From Mantis religiosa (lineage: Eukaryota; Arthropoda; Insecta; Mantodea; Mantidae): 64,000 bases of DNA. Under the pieces are notes generated by a model. It was given only the letters and a program-made list of their open reading frames with translations, was not told the DNA's origin and did not search any database. Of the stretch, positions 12,128 through 23,059 are shown piece after piece. The position numbers were made by a program, and so were the translations under genes. How positions within the stretch are numbered: position 1 is the first letter of the stretch; each line of letters begins with the position of its first letter. The DNA lies in the NCBI GenBank assembly GCA_030765055.1, contig JAUKNK010000331.1:62001-126000 (forward strand). The letters run 5' to 3'.

Positions 12128-12222
12128 TGTGTGTTTCAGTGATCAACTTCAGTGTTTCTGTGATCAACTTTAGTGTTTCTGTGATCAACTTTAGTGTTTC
12201 TGTGATCAACTTTAATATTTAG
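12128..12222. repeat. 22-bp tandem repeat, four units
   Basis: TGTTTCTGTGATCAACTTTA-like units repeated about four times with few changes, immediately upstream of the transposase start at 12240. Each holds the palindrome TGATCA. A role in transposase binding or promotion is only a guess. Confidence 0.7.
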
Positions 12223-12239
12223 CTAATTATCGTTACTCA

Positions 12240-12960
12240 TGGCTACCGCAGACACTTGTGCTACAGAAACAGACAGAAAGAAACTATCTGCGAAGACCAC
12301 AAAAATGTTTTTGCGCACGGAATCCCAATTAAAGGACAAGCAAGGGAAATTATATGTTCCGTAAGAAAATCTTTTGAGGATGAAAGAGACAATTGGGGTC
12401 CAATAATTCCCGTTTTAAAAGTACTGGACAGAACCTCAGCTGCTGTTGGTGTAAGTAAGAATACTATAGTTAGAGTAGAGAAAGAGAAATACGCTAGTGC
12501 AGAAAATCATGCTTGTACATCGCAGTTACAAACTCCAGGGAAGAAGAGGAAGCGATATAACCCGGTCACTAACCTGGATCCATTTCAACAAGATGCCATT
12601 CGCTGCCATATTTATGCATATTATACCAGGAAGCAATATCCTACACTTTAAAAACTGCACTCATCTCTACAAATGGATGATTTTTTACAGGTGGCAAGAC
12701 CTCACTTCGAAAAATAGTTAAAACCTTAGGATTAGGCTATAAAAACCTAAATGGACATAAGATCTTACTGGAGAAACCGGACATATGTGCCTGGCGCTGT
12801 AGGTTCCTACGAGAAATTATTTCTTGTGATTTTGAGAATATTGTATGGATTGATGAAACCTGGGTGAGCTTCCGAAGATTTCGTATGCTGTACTTAGGTA
12901 ACTGCTCACTTAAACGTGTAGACAGTCTTACGGCAATCTTACGATTAATACTGCAGTATG
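12240..12960 (+). pseudogene. Broken DDE transposase of the 11.6-13.1 kb transposon
   Basis: An ATG at 12240 opens MATADTCATETDRKKLSAKT. Frame changes then give TSAAVGVSKNTI (helix-turn-helix-like), KKRKRYNPVTNLDPFQQDAIR, GKTSLRKIVKTLGLGYKNLN and IVWIDETWV near 12840. IDETWV is the first catalytic Asp region of a group of insect DDE transposases, and the order helix-turn-helix then DETWV fits that group. The second and third acidic residues are missing or unreadable, and several shifts and stops are present, so it cannot be active. A relative lies at 24780-25545. Confidence 0.65.
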
Positions 12961-13144
12961 CAAATTTCTAGGAATATGTGCGTGTGCATTACTGCAACGG
13001 ACTGCAACCGAACCTCCACCTCCCCTCTACCCGTCACCTTCATTGCCTAGCACGTGGAGAAGGACGGTAAAGTGGCAACGGCGCTATCCCCTCTCTTTCC
13101 CCACTCCTTCAACTGTCAATCACCAACTTATAATGCACCCATAA

Positions 13145-13725
13145 TAGGTTAGCACATCTGCCACTTGTCACTCTCCAGACCAACATTATACGTACAGCTC
13201 CTGCATGCATGCAGTTCATAGTCCTGTCATTATTTCTGTCCCAAAGTTTGAGTTGCCACCACAAACTACTAGGTTAGCACATCTGCCACTTGTCACTCTC
13301 CAGAGCAACATTATATGTACAGCTCCTGCATGCATGCAGTTCATAGTCCTGTCATTATTTCTGTCCCAAAGTTTGAGTTGTCACCACAAACTATTACGTT
13401 AGCACATCTGTCACTTGTAACTCTCCAGAGCAACATTATACGTACAGCTCCTGCATGCATGCAGTTCATAGTCCTGTCATTATTTCTGTCCCAAAGTTTG
13501 AGTTGCCACCACAAACTACTAGGTTAGCACATCTGCCACTTGTCACTCTCCAGAGCAACATTATACGTACAGCTCCTGCATGCATGCAGTTCATAGTCCT
13601 GTCATTATTTCTGTCCCAAAGTTTGAGTTGTCACCACAAACTATTACGTTAGCACATCTGTCACTTGTAACTCTCCAGAGCAACATTATACGTACAGCTC
13701 CTGCATGCATGCAGTTCACGGCCAG
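13145..13725. repeat. 125-bp satellite, right part
   Basis: Continues the array after the transposon. The CTCCTGCATG landmark falls at 13198, 13323, 13448, 13573 and 13698, exactly 125 bp apart. A and B unit types keep alternating across the transposon, so the array existed before the insertion. Confidence 0.85.
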
Positions 13726-14538
13726 CTGCCACTTGGCTAAGATGGAGTGGGGAGCAAAGGAGAATCACATCACAGTGGTTGCACTACACAAGTGTAACAA
13801 AGCACAAGTAGAGATTTTCAAGTTATGACTGCTGCAAATTCTGTAGAAATTTGTTTATCGATGTATCAAATGATATACTGAGACTTCCTCTTTTGCTGAC
13901 AGAGCTAGAAGTGGTCGGCCACGCATGACCAGAACACCAGCAGTGATTAAAGCTGTTGCTGAGAGATTTCGGAGAAATCTGTGCTGTAAGCATGGAATAA
14001 TGGCAAGGGAAATAAAAATCGCTCAGAGAACGATGTCATGCATTATAGATCTTGGACTTTCAGCATACCGAAGAAGAAAGGGACATTAAGGCACATAAGA
14101 GGCACAAGGGACTACTGGAGAAGCATGCAAAAGGCAGTCGCCGCCAAAGTCTCTTCAGGATGAGAAAATTTTCACTGTGGAAGAAAATCTCAACTGCCAG
14201 AATGATCGAGTGTATGCTCGCACATCTCAGAAAGTTGCTGCCAAGAGTCCAAGAGTGGAAAGAGGTCATCATCCATCGTCTGTGATGGTTTGGTGGGGGG
14301 GTGTCATTTGACGGTGTCACTTCACTGCATTTCTGTGAACAGGGGGTGAAAACGCGTGCCGCCAACTACCAAACCGACAATCTGGAAAAGGTTGTGAAGG
14401 CCCTAAACACCATCTTGTTTGCGGGTAAGCACTGGATATTCCAGCAGGACTCAGCACATGACCACAAGGCAATGACCACACAACATTGGCTGGAGAGCAA
14501 CGTTCCAGAGTATATCTCTAACAGTGAAGCCTGACCTA

Positions 14539-16312
14539 GGGCCTGTATTACGATCTCCGGTTAAGGTGTCGGTTAACGATTAACTTGGAGTTACACGTAG
14601 ATGTCAGTATTACGACCTTCGGTTAAGGGCTAACTGAGAGTTATTTCTGGAGGTAAACTAACCCTCACCTCGAGTAGGGGTTAGTGAGATAACTTGGAGT
14701 TTACCTTCGCACACAAAAATTAAAATGGCGTACCTCCAGGCCAGATCAAATGTTGTCAGCAATTCTGAGGATGAAATGTTGGCACAGTATTTAATAGAAG
14801 AAGAGCTAACAGAATTAGAATGCGGAAAGATTGGCATGTTGAATATAAAATAAAATAAACCACAGGAGTATTAGGTAACGTGCCGTAATAGGTAATGGAA
14901 TGATAATTTCTAGTGTCCCATCATGTCAGTGACGTGTTGCAAGCAATGCAATATTTTATGTGACCATATTATGTTTTAACGAACATAAATGCAATAAACA
15001 AAGCATGTTAAACCTATACCGGAAATTACACGAATACTATATGTGTAGGTGGGTAGGTATAAATGTTCAGAACCATGCTGAAGTAGTGAACATTCGATTT
15101 TGCTAATAGTCGGTGCAATGTTTAATTTGCATTTCGTTAAAGCATTACCAGAGGAAAGTAACAAGCTGTAAAGCAAACAGTGAATAAAACAAATTTTTAG
15201 GTTATGCAACTTGTATCGATGTCCAAATCGTCATTGCAAACGCTGTTCACACATGTAATGTAGCTAATTATATGTACAATACCATAATAGTTTTGTCCTA
15301 CAATGTGCCTTAATGAATACTATTTGCTAATTATATTGCGATTTATGCAATGTGAGCACTGTATCAATGCAAGTTGAAGTATTACTTATGATTCTTGCCG
15401 TACCTACTATAGATTGTGCAAATGCAGTACATAAATATATTTGCTGCGAAATGCACACGTAAAGAAATGTTAATACCTGCCCATCTTGTATCCTGTGGTA
15501 TTTAAATGAACCCATTTATTTGTTCAATTATGTTTTTCAATCAAGGGCACAATGCTGTGACTGAACTAGCCAAATATATTATGTTTAAAAAATCAGGTAC
15601 CAAGTTACTGGTCACACAATGCATATTTTATAACCTTACTTTTATTCATGGATGACTTATAATTTGCATATACCTCTGTGAAATGATAATTTATATAAGA
15701 AGAGGTGATTTATTAATGAGGATACACTACTAACCAAATGATTTAGCCAAATTATATTTGTGCAATACTATTATCAAAATAATAACAATTATGTTGCCTT
15801 ATTTAAAAAAATGACTGGAAATCTCTTGGTGTTCATAAATTAACAAGGCATTCCATATATTTTCCATATATCTCACCTAATCTATAATAACACTAACCTA
15901 AGGGAACCTATATAACCTATAATACTAACCTAACGCTATGATAAAGAATCTAACGCTATGGAAAAATCTAATCTGTAAACGAACTATGCTAGACCTTATT
16001 GCGGTTGAACTATTCATGAAAATACCACGGAAAGATACAGAAAGCAGCTAATAAAAAGTTAAAACAAGACGCTTGATGATACTACATGTGTTTTCCCGCT
16101 AATTCACGTTCTAAACACAAGATAGCGTTGCAAAAACGGTAAAATTCTAGTGGAAAATATTGCCAACCGTTTACATTCCACCATAATGTACAGGATAACA
16201 AACCTTCAGGTATATCGAGTTCGTAATACGAGGAACTGAACCTAACCAATGGTTACTGATAACTGAAAGGTAACAAACTGCTGCTATTAACCGGAGATCG
16301 TAATACAGGCCC
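14539..16312. mobile_element. Harbinger-like (PIF/Harbinger) non-autonomous element
   Basis: Perfect terminal inverted repeats: GGGCCTGTATTACGATCTCC at 14539 and its complement ending at 16312, continuing over GGTTAA. It is flanked by a 3-bp duplication CTA (14536-14538 and 16313-16315), the size typical of Harbinger elements. Near the left end are clustered GGTTAA/TTAACC subterminal motifs. At 1774 bp it is too short for the usual two-gene autonomous form and holds one short open frame. It sits inside the transposase relic, which fixes the order of events. Confidence 0.75.
14725..14853 (+). CDS. Short ORF inside the Harbinger-like element
   Basis: 42 codons starting MAYLQARSNVVSNSEDEML and rich in Glu near LIEEELTELE, ending at a TAA. 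It begins 186 bp from the left terminus and could be a relic of the first exon of a Harbinger protein. No catalytic motif is present. It may be simply chance. Confidence 0.3.
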   Translation: MAYLQARSNVVSNSEDEMLAQYLIEEELTELECGKIGMLNIK

Positions 16313-16529
16313 CTAAAACCACTAGACTATTGCTTATGGGATATTTTAGAGCAGAAGGCCTGCTCGAAATCTCACCGCAATATCACATTCCTAAAAGCCT
16401 TTGGTGAAGGCAACTGCCTCAATACCCCAAGATGTAGTGTGTGCTGCGATAGATGAGTGGCCAGAGAGATTGAAGAGATGTGTCAAGGCACAGGCAAACA
16501 TTTTGAGTGATATGTATATTTATACTTTG

Positions 16530-17680
16530 CGTAGTCTCTAATAAACAAGTTACATATATTTGTTTGTTGTAGTCATCATTTATGTGTACAGTAGGTGCCA
16601 CTGTATGTGGGACAGAACTTATGGCAGGAGTATGTATAATAAAGAATGAGGTTAGCAACCTTATGATCAGCCACAGTTTAAAAGAGAAAACTTTGATTAC
16701 TGCTAATAATAATATTAACATATTTATCATCACCATCATCATTATTTAAAAAATAAAAGAAATTGAAACTTACCAGACCAGAGTGGTTAAATAATGATAT
16801 ACTGCCAGTTTCCTTACCTATTACAGTATCAGTAATTTGATTACGTACTGTTGGTATTTTCAGCAAGAGCATGTTTTCACTGTTGGCAACGCTCCAGCCA
16901 ACGATGTTATGTTCATCATTCTCCTAGCAGATAACAGCCACTGATCTACAGTATAAATTCTAGTCTTACATAAGGTAGAAGAACTGGTTACCTACTAGAA
17001 TTATGCTTATCATTGCAGAAAACCTAACCAAAAAGACAAGCAAAGTAAGTTTAAAAACCTAGCTACAAGAACTTAATGGCACATCTTAAATATCAGAGAA
17101 ACAAATGTATGTCTTGTCTTTCCCTAAAGGCTAATGACAGCTTTATTGTAACACATGTAACTTAAAATATTGTTTCAAATTATTGTGCCCAAACTAAACT
17201 TCTATCCCCAAAATGGTGCTATGAAACGTCTTTACCTGATATATTCCTGATCTTCGCACATATTAAAAAGTTTAAAACCACATGTGTAAGTAAATAATTA
17301 CCTTGAGTTTAACCACACAGAGATATGAAGTGCATTTACTTGCTAAATAACTGTGGTTTCAATGATTTGAGCTGTACATTCGATAAGCCCACTATCTATT
17401 CTCTTGTTTAGCAGGATTCAATGTTTACACATACTGAGCGTGGAAAGAGAATTCAGGATAATTTCAACACCCCACGTAAATAGATCAGCAGACTGTACCA
17501 CTCCATGAAGATGAACTCGTTCAATGAAAATCACTTGTATTAAAATGTTATATTTGAAGGAATGTGCTTCTTTTGTTATTTAAACCCAGAGTACTTTAAA
17601 AATCTATTCCCCAACTGAGTATTAAAATATTTACTGGACGGTTATTTCCACTTTGTGTTTGTTCAACATGAGAAGATTGT
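16530..17680. other. Unassigned DNA with one dispersed repeat
   Basis: No gene. About 16790-16905 (TTACAGTATCAGTAATTTGA, then CATGTTTTCACTGTTGGCAACG) resembles 50960-51065, so one dispersed repeat of about 110 bp is present at both sites. Confidence 0.5.
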
Positions 17681-17686
17681 GAATGT

Positions 17687-18097
17687 TCATCTTAGTGCTG
17701 TTACTGAAACGAGAAGGGTAAGCAACGTCGTAATCTGAAGAGTTGCTCGTCTGTTAGCAAGGTTACACCCATCTGTAGAACATGTATACACACAAGAGCG
17801 ATATTCCAGCACATCTCCTGGCTGTTGCACGTAATTGCAGTAGTTGCCAAGATCTAACGACGAACAGAACCGTCTGGTGCCCAGTCCTCCTTCGAAGCGT
17901 CCTGTATGTTTAACGCAATACTCCGCTCCGAATACACCATCGCAGGAACTAGGTTCTATATCCACATCGCTGTCCATGAACTCCTTGCATTGAAAGGGAT
18001 CATCGTGACCAGTGCTAACACACTGGTAACATCTTATCGCACTAGCACTCACCAGCAGCGAGAATACTAACAAAAGTTTCAACAGTAACCACGGCAT
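17687..18097 (-). CDS. Ly6/uPAR (three-finger) GPI-anchored protein, quiver/crooked/boudin type
   Basis: A 136-residue protein in one exon. Residues 1-20 form a signal peptide (MPWLLLKLLLVFSLLVSASA). The mature part starts IRCYQC, the classic Ly6 opening, and holds ten cysteines in all: CYQC, QCKEF, SSCDG, EYC, RFC, NYC, SCV, YTC and the closing DGCN that ends the Ly6 fold. The last 18 residues (LQITTLLTLLVSVTALR) are hydrophobic with little after them, as for a GPI-attachment signal. Insect relatives act at the cell surface in septate junctions or in tuning ion channels; which role applies here cannot be read. The start is the first ATG, directly before the signal peptide. Both ends are intact, so I take it as a working gene. 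Confidence 0.85.
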   Translation of the reverse strand: MPWLLLKLLLVFSLLVSASAIRCYQCVSTGHDDPFQCKEFMDSDVDIEPSSCDGVFGAEYCVKHTGRFEGGLGTRRFCSSLDLGNYCNYVQQPGDVLEYRSCVYTCSTDGCNLANRRATLQITTLLTLLVSVTALR

Positions 18098-18099
18098 TT

Positions 18100-18685
18100 T
18101 TCTTAAAATCCTATCTTATAACTCTCACAGAACTTCAATTGTTCGGTCAATTTTATGCCAACGCCCACAGGAAGCCACCACCAATCATCGCCAACATAAA
18201 CACCAAGGTAACCGAAAATGTTTATACTCTTTATGTATATACTCTCTTTGGTTCCCGGGGCTGCTATGCTGCTAGCCGTAGATCTCTAGTATAATGAGCA
18301 GTTTGACATCCACTTGAGTACGTCGTTGGAATAAAAGTTCTCGCAGGTATCACCACTAGCTACATATTAACTAGCGAATACATACCCACTGATCCAGAGG
18401 ATTTCTGTTTTTCACTTTTAATAACTTTATTCTGCTCAAAACTGCATCACATTCGGTTTTAGAGTGAGCCAATGCCAAAACTGCGTGTGCGAATTAAAAC
18501 AATAAAAAAATGTTACTACCAGAGGTGCCCTCAGGTTTCAATTGAGCCCAAAATTCATTAGCTATAGGACAAAGCTTAAAATCCACTAGGATGTCGGTAT
18601 TTAGCAATTTATGCAATTCGTCTCAATCCTTTGCAAGAGGCCAGTGTCTGTATTGCAGCCAATTCTAGGAATTTTTTAAATTTAC
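18100..18685. other. Upstream region of the Ly6 gene
   Basis: Would hold the promoter of the Ly6 gene. I see no clear TATA box or initiator at a convincing distance and nothing else to annotate. Confidence 0.4.
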
Positions 18686-18689
18686 GCCT

Positions 18690-20275
18690 TGCAACGTTAA
18701 ATCATATCGGACCACGAATGATATTATATTCATATGAACCCAGGGTCCATAGAGCTTAGCGTTAGCCGGCATCAGCTTTCAGGATAAAAGAAAACCGCCA
18801 ACATTAAAGTTATATGAGTTCAAATGAGTCCACAGAGCCTAGAGTTACCAAACATTCTCTTCTAGGATAAAAGAAAACCTCCAACGTTAAGTCATATCGG
18901 ACGATGAATGAAATAATGTTCAAATGAGCCCAGGGTCCATAGAGCTTAGAGTTACCTGACATCTTTTAGGATAAGAGAAAACCTCCAACATTAAGTTATA
19001 TCGGACGAAGAATGAAATGATGTTCAAATGAGTACAGGGTACATACAGCTTAGAGTTACCAGACATTCATCTTTCAGGATAAGAGAAAACCTCCAACGTT
19101 AAGTCATATCGGACGATGAGTGAAATGATGTTCAAATGAGTACAGGGTACATAGAGCTTAGAGTTATCAGACATTCATGTTTTAGGATAAGAGAAAACCT
19201 CCAACGTTAAATCATATCGGACAATGAATGAAATGATGTTCAAATGAGTACAGGGTACATAGAGCTTAGAGTTACCAGACATTCATCTTTCAGGATAAGA
19301 GAAAACCTCCAACGTTAAGTCATATCGGACGATGAATGAAATGATGTTCTAATGAGTACAGGGTACATAGAGCTTAGAGTTACCAGACATTCATCTTTCA
19401 GGATAAGAGAAAACCTCCAACGTTAAGTTATATCGGACGAAGAATGAAATGATGTTCAAATGAGCCCAGGGTACACAGAGCTTAGAGTTACCAGACATTC
19501 ATCTTTCAGGTTAAGAGAAAACCTCCAACGTTAAGTCATATCGGACAATGAATGAAATGATGATCAAATGAGTACAGCGTACATAGAGCTTAGAGTTATC
19601 AGACATTCATCTTTCAGGATAAGAGAAAACCTCCAACATTAAGTTATATCGGACAATGAATGAAATGATGATCAAATGAGCCCAGGGTACACAGAGCTTA
19701 GGGTTACCAGACATTCATCTTTCAGGTTAAGAGAAAACCTCCAACGTTAAGTCATATCGGACAATGAATGAAATGATGATCAAATGAGTACAGCGTACAT
19801 AGAGCTTAGAGTTATCAGACATTCATCTTTCAGGATAAGAGAAAACCTCCAACGTTAAGTCATATCGGACAATGAATGAAATGATGATCAAATGAGTACA
19901 GCGTACATAGAGCTTAGAGTTACCAGACATTCATCTTTCAGGATAAGAGAAAACCTCCGGCGTTAAGTCATATCGGACGATGAATGAAATGATGTTCAAA
20001 TGAGTACAGGGTACATAGAGCTTAGAGTTATCAGACATTCATCTTTCAGGATAAGAGAAAACCTCCAACGTTAAGTCATATCGGACGATGAATGAAATGA
20101 TGTTCAAATAAGTACAGGATACATAGAGCTTAGAGTTACCAGACATTCATATTTCAGGATAAGAGAAAACCTCCAACGTTAAGTCATATCGGACGATGAA
20201 TGAAATGTTGTACAAATAAGTACAGAGTACATACTCGACATTCTCTCTTAGGATAAGGGAAAACCTTAACCAAAT
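18690..20275. repeat. 108-bp satellite array, about 14-15 units
   Basis: Unit of 108 bp, for example AGAGCTTAGAGTTACCAGAC at 19261 and 19369. Other landmarks are GGATAAGAGAAAACCTCCAA and TCATATCGGACGATGAATGA. Units near 18.7-19.0 kb are the most diverged; the inner ones differ by a few bases. Units ending ..GAGTACAGGG and ..GAGCCCAGGG are intermixed. The right end runs into a tRNA-like tail. A second, older array is at 39795-40640 and a solo unit at 51110. Confidence 0.9.
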
Positions 20276-20345
20276 AACTCACGTTGACCGAGATTCGTAC
20301 TTGGGACCTCTTGAATTAAGGAAGAGAAGCTCCGCTCCGCTCCTA
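20255..20345 (-). repeat. tRNA-like tail bounding the 108-bp array
   Basis: After the last unit the sequence reads TAACCAAATAACTCACGTTG, then ACCGAGATTCGTACTTGGGA. On the minus strand this is a B-box-like GTACGAATCTCGG. The same tail follows the solo unit at 51110-51240, so unit and tail belong to one SINE-like source from which the array was probably amplified. Confidence 0.5.
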
Positions 20346-21080
20346 GTGTAAGGGTCGGCTGATAAGTCCCGGGCCTCACAAAAAAATAAATAATTTTTTT
20401 TCTTGATTTCTCAACATAATCTACATAAAAGCCAATACATTTGTCATATCGGTTTTCTAATTTAATTAAACCATCTACGTAGTGTGATTTATCATGTTCC
20501 TCAAAATAACTGCTTACTGTGTCAGTAACCTCCTCGTTGTTGTGAGATCTTCGTCCTCCAAGAAATGTTTTGAGTTTCGAAACAGGTGACAGTCACTGGG
20601 TGCTAGATCTGGCGAATAGGTTGGTTGTTCAAGCAATTGGAACTTTAATTCACACATTTTTCCAATGCAATGAATAAACACTGGGCCAGTGCATTGTTGT
20701 GAAAATACAAGATCTTTTCTTTGACAAATGAGGTCTCTTTCTTTTCACCTCATGACTCAAACGTTACAGTAAGCCTGCTTAGTAGTCACCAGTGATAATT
20801 TTACTCTCTTCCAAGTAATCAATAAAAATAATTCTCTGTACATCTCAGAAAACACTTGCCATTTCCTTGTTAGGTGACAAAAATAACTTCCGATTTTGGA
20901 ATTAATTGACGTGGCGCAATCCACTGTTAAGATTGTGATTTACTTTCTGGAGTTCAGTGATTTATCCAAGTTTCATCCACGGTAATAAGTCGTGTCAAAA
21001 ATTAACTGGGATTTGTGTGGTAGAGCTTGAAATCCTTAACAGAAACAATTTTTCTTGGCAACTTTTGATCAGGTGGAAAT
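20345..21080 (-). pseudogene. mariner transposase relic
   Basis: Minus strand. Starting near 21000: LITVDETWINH with the first catalytic Asp, then TPESKSQS and QWIAPRQLIPKSE, typical mariner sequence. Near 20700 comes FHNNALAQ in place of the usual HDNARPH, then near 20640-20600 the SPDLAPSD region is readable only with frame changes, followed by FLEDED. Stops are frequent and the second Asp motif is altered, so it is inactive. Its left side abuts the satellite tail; the end GGTCGGCTGATAAGTCCCGG at 20352 may be its terminus. Confidence 0.6.
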
Positions 21081-21081
21081 A

Positions 21082-21570
21082 ATAATTTCTTCCACACTAG
21101 CCGTGTGCAGGCTAAAGTTTGATCGAGTTGAGCCAGACTGAAAAATTCAATGCCACAGCAGGGATTTGAACCACAGATCTCCCGCTTTCCGTGCGGTTGC
21201 TCTAACCATCTGAGCTACCATGGCTAACTTGCTGTCAGGACATTAAACTCTCCAACTAGTAACCGCTCAGTGGCTCAGTGGTTAGACCGCTGGGCTCTCA
21301 CCAAGGCGGCCCGGGATCGATTCCAGGCGACCACAAAATGAGATTTTTGGTGGACAACACGGCGCTGGGGCGGGTTTTCTCCGGGATCTCTGGCTTCCCC
21401 ATCATCTCATTCCACCGGTGCTCTATCTTCATCTCATGTATCATAGGTGTCATCGCCTGCGGTGCCGTATGTAGTAAAAGCGGGCGCTAAACACTACACA
21501 CATTCATCATCTCCAACTAGTGGTCTACCGGGAAACATGAGTCAGTTGGAGAATTTAATTTCATGTCGGC
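21082..21570 (-). mobile_element. SINE family A interrupted by SINE family B
   Basis: Minus-strand tRNA-like module (CCATGGTAGCTCAGATGGTT A box, near 21223; GATCTGTGGTTCAAATCCC B box) followed by the body, which continues at 21522 (GGTCTACCGGGAAACATGAG) after the family B insertion at 21261-21509. Confidence 0.65.
21261..21509 (+). mobile_element. SINE family B, full-length, with target duplication
   Basis: tRNA-like head CAGTGGTTAGACCGCTGGGC and GGCCCGGGATCGATTCC (A and B boxes). The body includes GATTTTTGGTGGACAACACG and the 3' end AAAGCGGGCGCTAAACACTA. It is flanked by a 12-bp duplication TCTCCAACTAGT (21249-21260 and 21510-21521) inside SINE A. The head resembles a tRNA with a CTC-type anticodon region (GGGCTCTCACC). 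Confidence 0.75.
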
Positions 21571-21643
21571 ATACCTTCTTCTCCAATCCCCTACAGTAGT
21601 AACTTCCTAAGTCAACAGGTGGCAGCATTGCATCCTCTTGCAA

Positions 21644-22660
21644 AATGGCTGACATAGACATTCGTATAAGATAGCGTTCTGTGATTGAACTTTTGACTGC
21701 GGAAGGTGAAACGCCAATTCGCATACACGAAAGGCAAAAAAAAAAAAAAAATATGTATGGTGATGCAACGGTGGATGTGAGCACTGTTAGACGATGGATT
21801 CGTCGCTGTAATGAAGCTGAAGGGCAAACGCCATTGGCAGATGAAAAGCAAAGCGGCAGACCGGTGACTGCAGTGACTCTATGCAACGTTCAGCGATTCG
21901 ATGACATTCGTGGTGATCGCCGGTTAACAGGTGAATTGTGTTGCATTACCTCCCTCAGTAATGGCAGTGTGATGACGATTATTCAACACTTGGATAACTC
22001 AAAAGTTTGTTCACGTTGGGTACCAAGAATGTTAACTGCCCAAAAAACAAAGAAACAAGGAAAACAATAGCCTCCGAACACTTACAGCTCTTCAATTTGG
22101 AGGAAGAGGAGTTTCTGGAAAAAATTGTTACTGGAGACGAAACGTGGGTTCATTTTCTTTGAACCTGAATCAAAGAGGCAGTCAATGGAATGGCATCACA
22201 CGTCACCGAAGAGAAAAAGTTCAAAACTCAGCGGCCGGCAGGGAAAGTTATGGCGACAGTGTTCTGGGATGCAGAGGATGTGCTTATGATTGATTTTTTG
22301 GAGCAGGGATGCACAATAAATTCTGCCCAATACGTCAGAACTCTCAAAAAGCTGACAGCACGTCTTCGCCGAGTTCGCTCAACGAAAGCTATGGCGGATG
22401 TTCTTTTGCATGATAATGCAGGACCACACACCAGCCGTTACACCACTGCAGAAATTGAGAAATTGGGATGGCAAGTCTTACCTCACTGACCTGGCACCAT
22501 CAGACTTCCATGTGTTCGGGCCACTAAAGGAAGCTCAACGTGGGATTTATTTTGAAGATGAGGAGGCGTCAATGGCTTAGGAAGCAAGACCGTGCGTTTT
22601 ACCACACAGGAATACATGTCCTAGTTAAAAGGTGGACCAAAACTGTGGAAAAGGACGGAG
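21644..22660 (+). pseudogene. mariner transposase, frameshifted
   Basis: MADIDIR, a stop, then the frame starting at 21681: SVIELLTAEGETPIRIHE, a run of A causing a Lys tract, DVSTVRRWIRRCNEAEG (helix-turn-helix), KQSGRPVTAVT, SKVCSRWVPRMLTAQ (the conserved WVPRxLT linker), then near 22125 IVTGDETWVHFL with the first catalytic Asp. Next come VMATVFWDAEDVLMIDFLEQG and VLLHDNAGPHTSRYT (second Asp), and LAPSDFHVFGPLKEA (third Asp) after a frame change. All three catalytic positions survive but at least three shifts or stops break the frame. The arrangement fits DD34D mariners. Confidence 0.8.
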
Positions 22661-22739
22661 ATTATATTGAATAGTGAAAAATTAATCGCCAATATTGTGG
22701 TTTTCAAGCTGTGTAAATTGGATTCAATTTTCTTGGCAA

Positions 22740-22987
22740 ATGAAATGTGTAGTGTTTAACGCCCGCTTTTACTACATACGGCACCGCAGGCGGTGACACT
22801 GATGATGCATGAGATGAAGATGGAGCAACGGTGGAATGAGATGGCGAGGGAAACCAGAGGTCCCGGAGAAAACCCGCCCCAACGCCGTGTTATCCACCAC
22901 AAATCTCACTTTGCGGTCCCTTGGGATCGAACCCGGGCCGCCTTGGTGAGAGCCAAGCGGTCTAACCACTGAGGCACGGCGTGGCCT
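22740..22987 (-). mobile_element. SINE family B inserted in mariner
   Basis: Minus-strand copy: CCTCAGTGGTTAGACCGCTT head near 22975, GGCCCGGGTTCGATCCC B box near 22935, and the 3' end AAAGCGGGCGTTAAACACTA near 22750. It is flanked by the 14-bp duplication AATTTTCTTGGCAA at 22726-22739 and 22988-23001. It is younger than the mariner it interrupts. Confidence 0.8.
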
Positions 22988-23059
22988 AATTTTCTTGGCA
23001 ATTAAAATAGAATAAAATAGGAGGCATTACTTTTTGACCCACCCTGGTACAAGCCAGCA

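Larger units (their letters stand above)
11582..13144 (+). mobile_element. TA-flanked DNA transposon (IS630/Tc1-mariner type) inside the satellite
   Basis: Terminal inverted repeats: left TAATAGGTGCATTATAAG at 11582, right CTTATAATGCACCCATAA ending at 13144, extending inward over GTTGGTGATTG. The interrupted satellite unit reads ACTAC-TA before and TA-GGTTAGC after, so the insertion duplicated a TA dinucleotide. The element is 1563 bp and carries a broken transposase at 12241-12900. Confidence 0.8.
13830..16515 (+). pseudogene. Tc1/mariner-type transposase relic, split by a Harbinger-like element
   Basis: Two pieces of one transposase: 13830-14535 and 16316-16515. The first gives SGRPRMTRTPAVIKAV and IKIAQRTMSCIIDL (paired helix-turn-helix), VWWGGVI-like sequence near 14290, then LEKVVKALNTILFAGKHW and FQQDSAHDHKA with the second catalytic Asp. 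The second resumes in other frames with PLDYCLWDILEQKACS-like codons and ends near AQANIL at 16505. Joining the pieces across 14539-16312 restores the usual order around SPDLNPLDY. Shifts and stops show it was already decaying. Confidence 0.7.
21600..23049 (+). mobile_element. mariner element, broken, carrying a SINE B insertion
   Basis: Right end CTTTTTGACCCACCCTGGTA (ending 23049) is a typical mariner terminus with the flanking TA. The left end is not clear because SINE A lies against it. The transposase is at 21644-22660, and SINE B occupies 22740-22987 in the 3' untranslated part. Confidence 0.7.

Noticed and set aside
11217..13828. Series of similar open frames (MHAVHSPVI..)
   Set aside because: Frames through the 125-bp satellite. 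The unit length is not a multiple of three, so the frames overlap and restart with each unit.
18690..20275. CRISPR array
   Set aside because: Head-to-tail 108-bp units without distinct spacers, in a eukaryotic context; an ordinary satellite.
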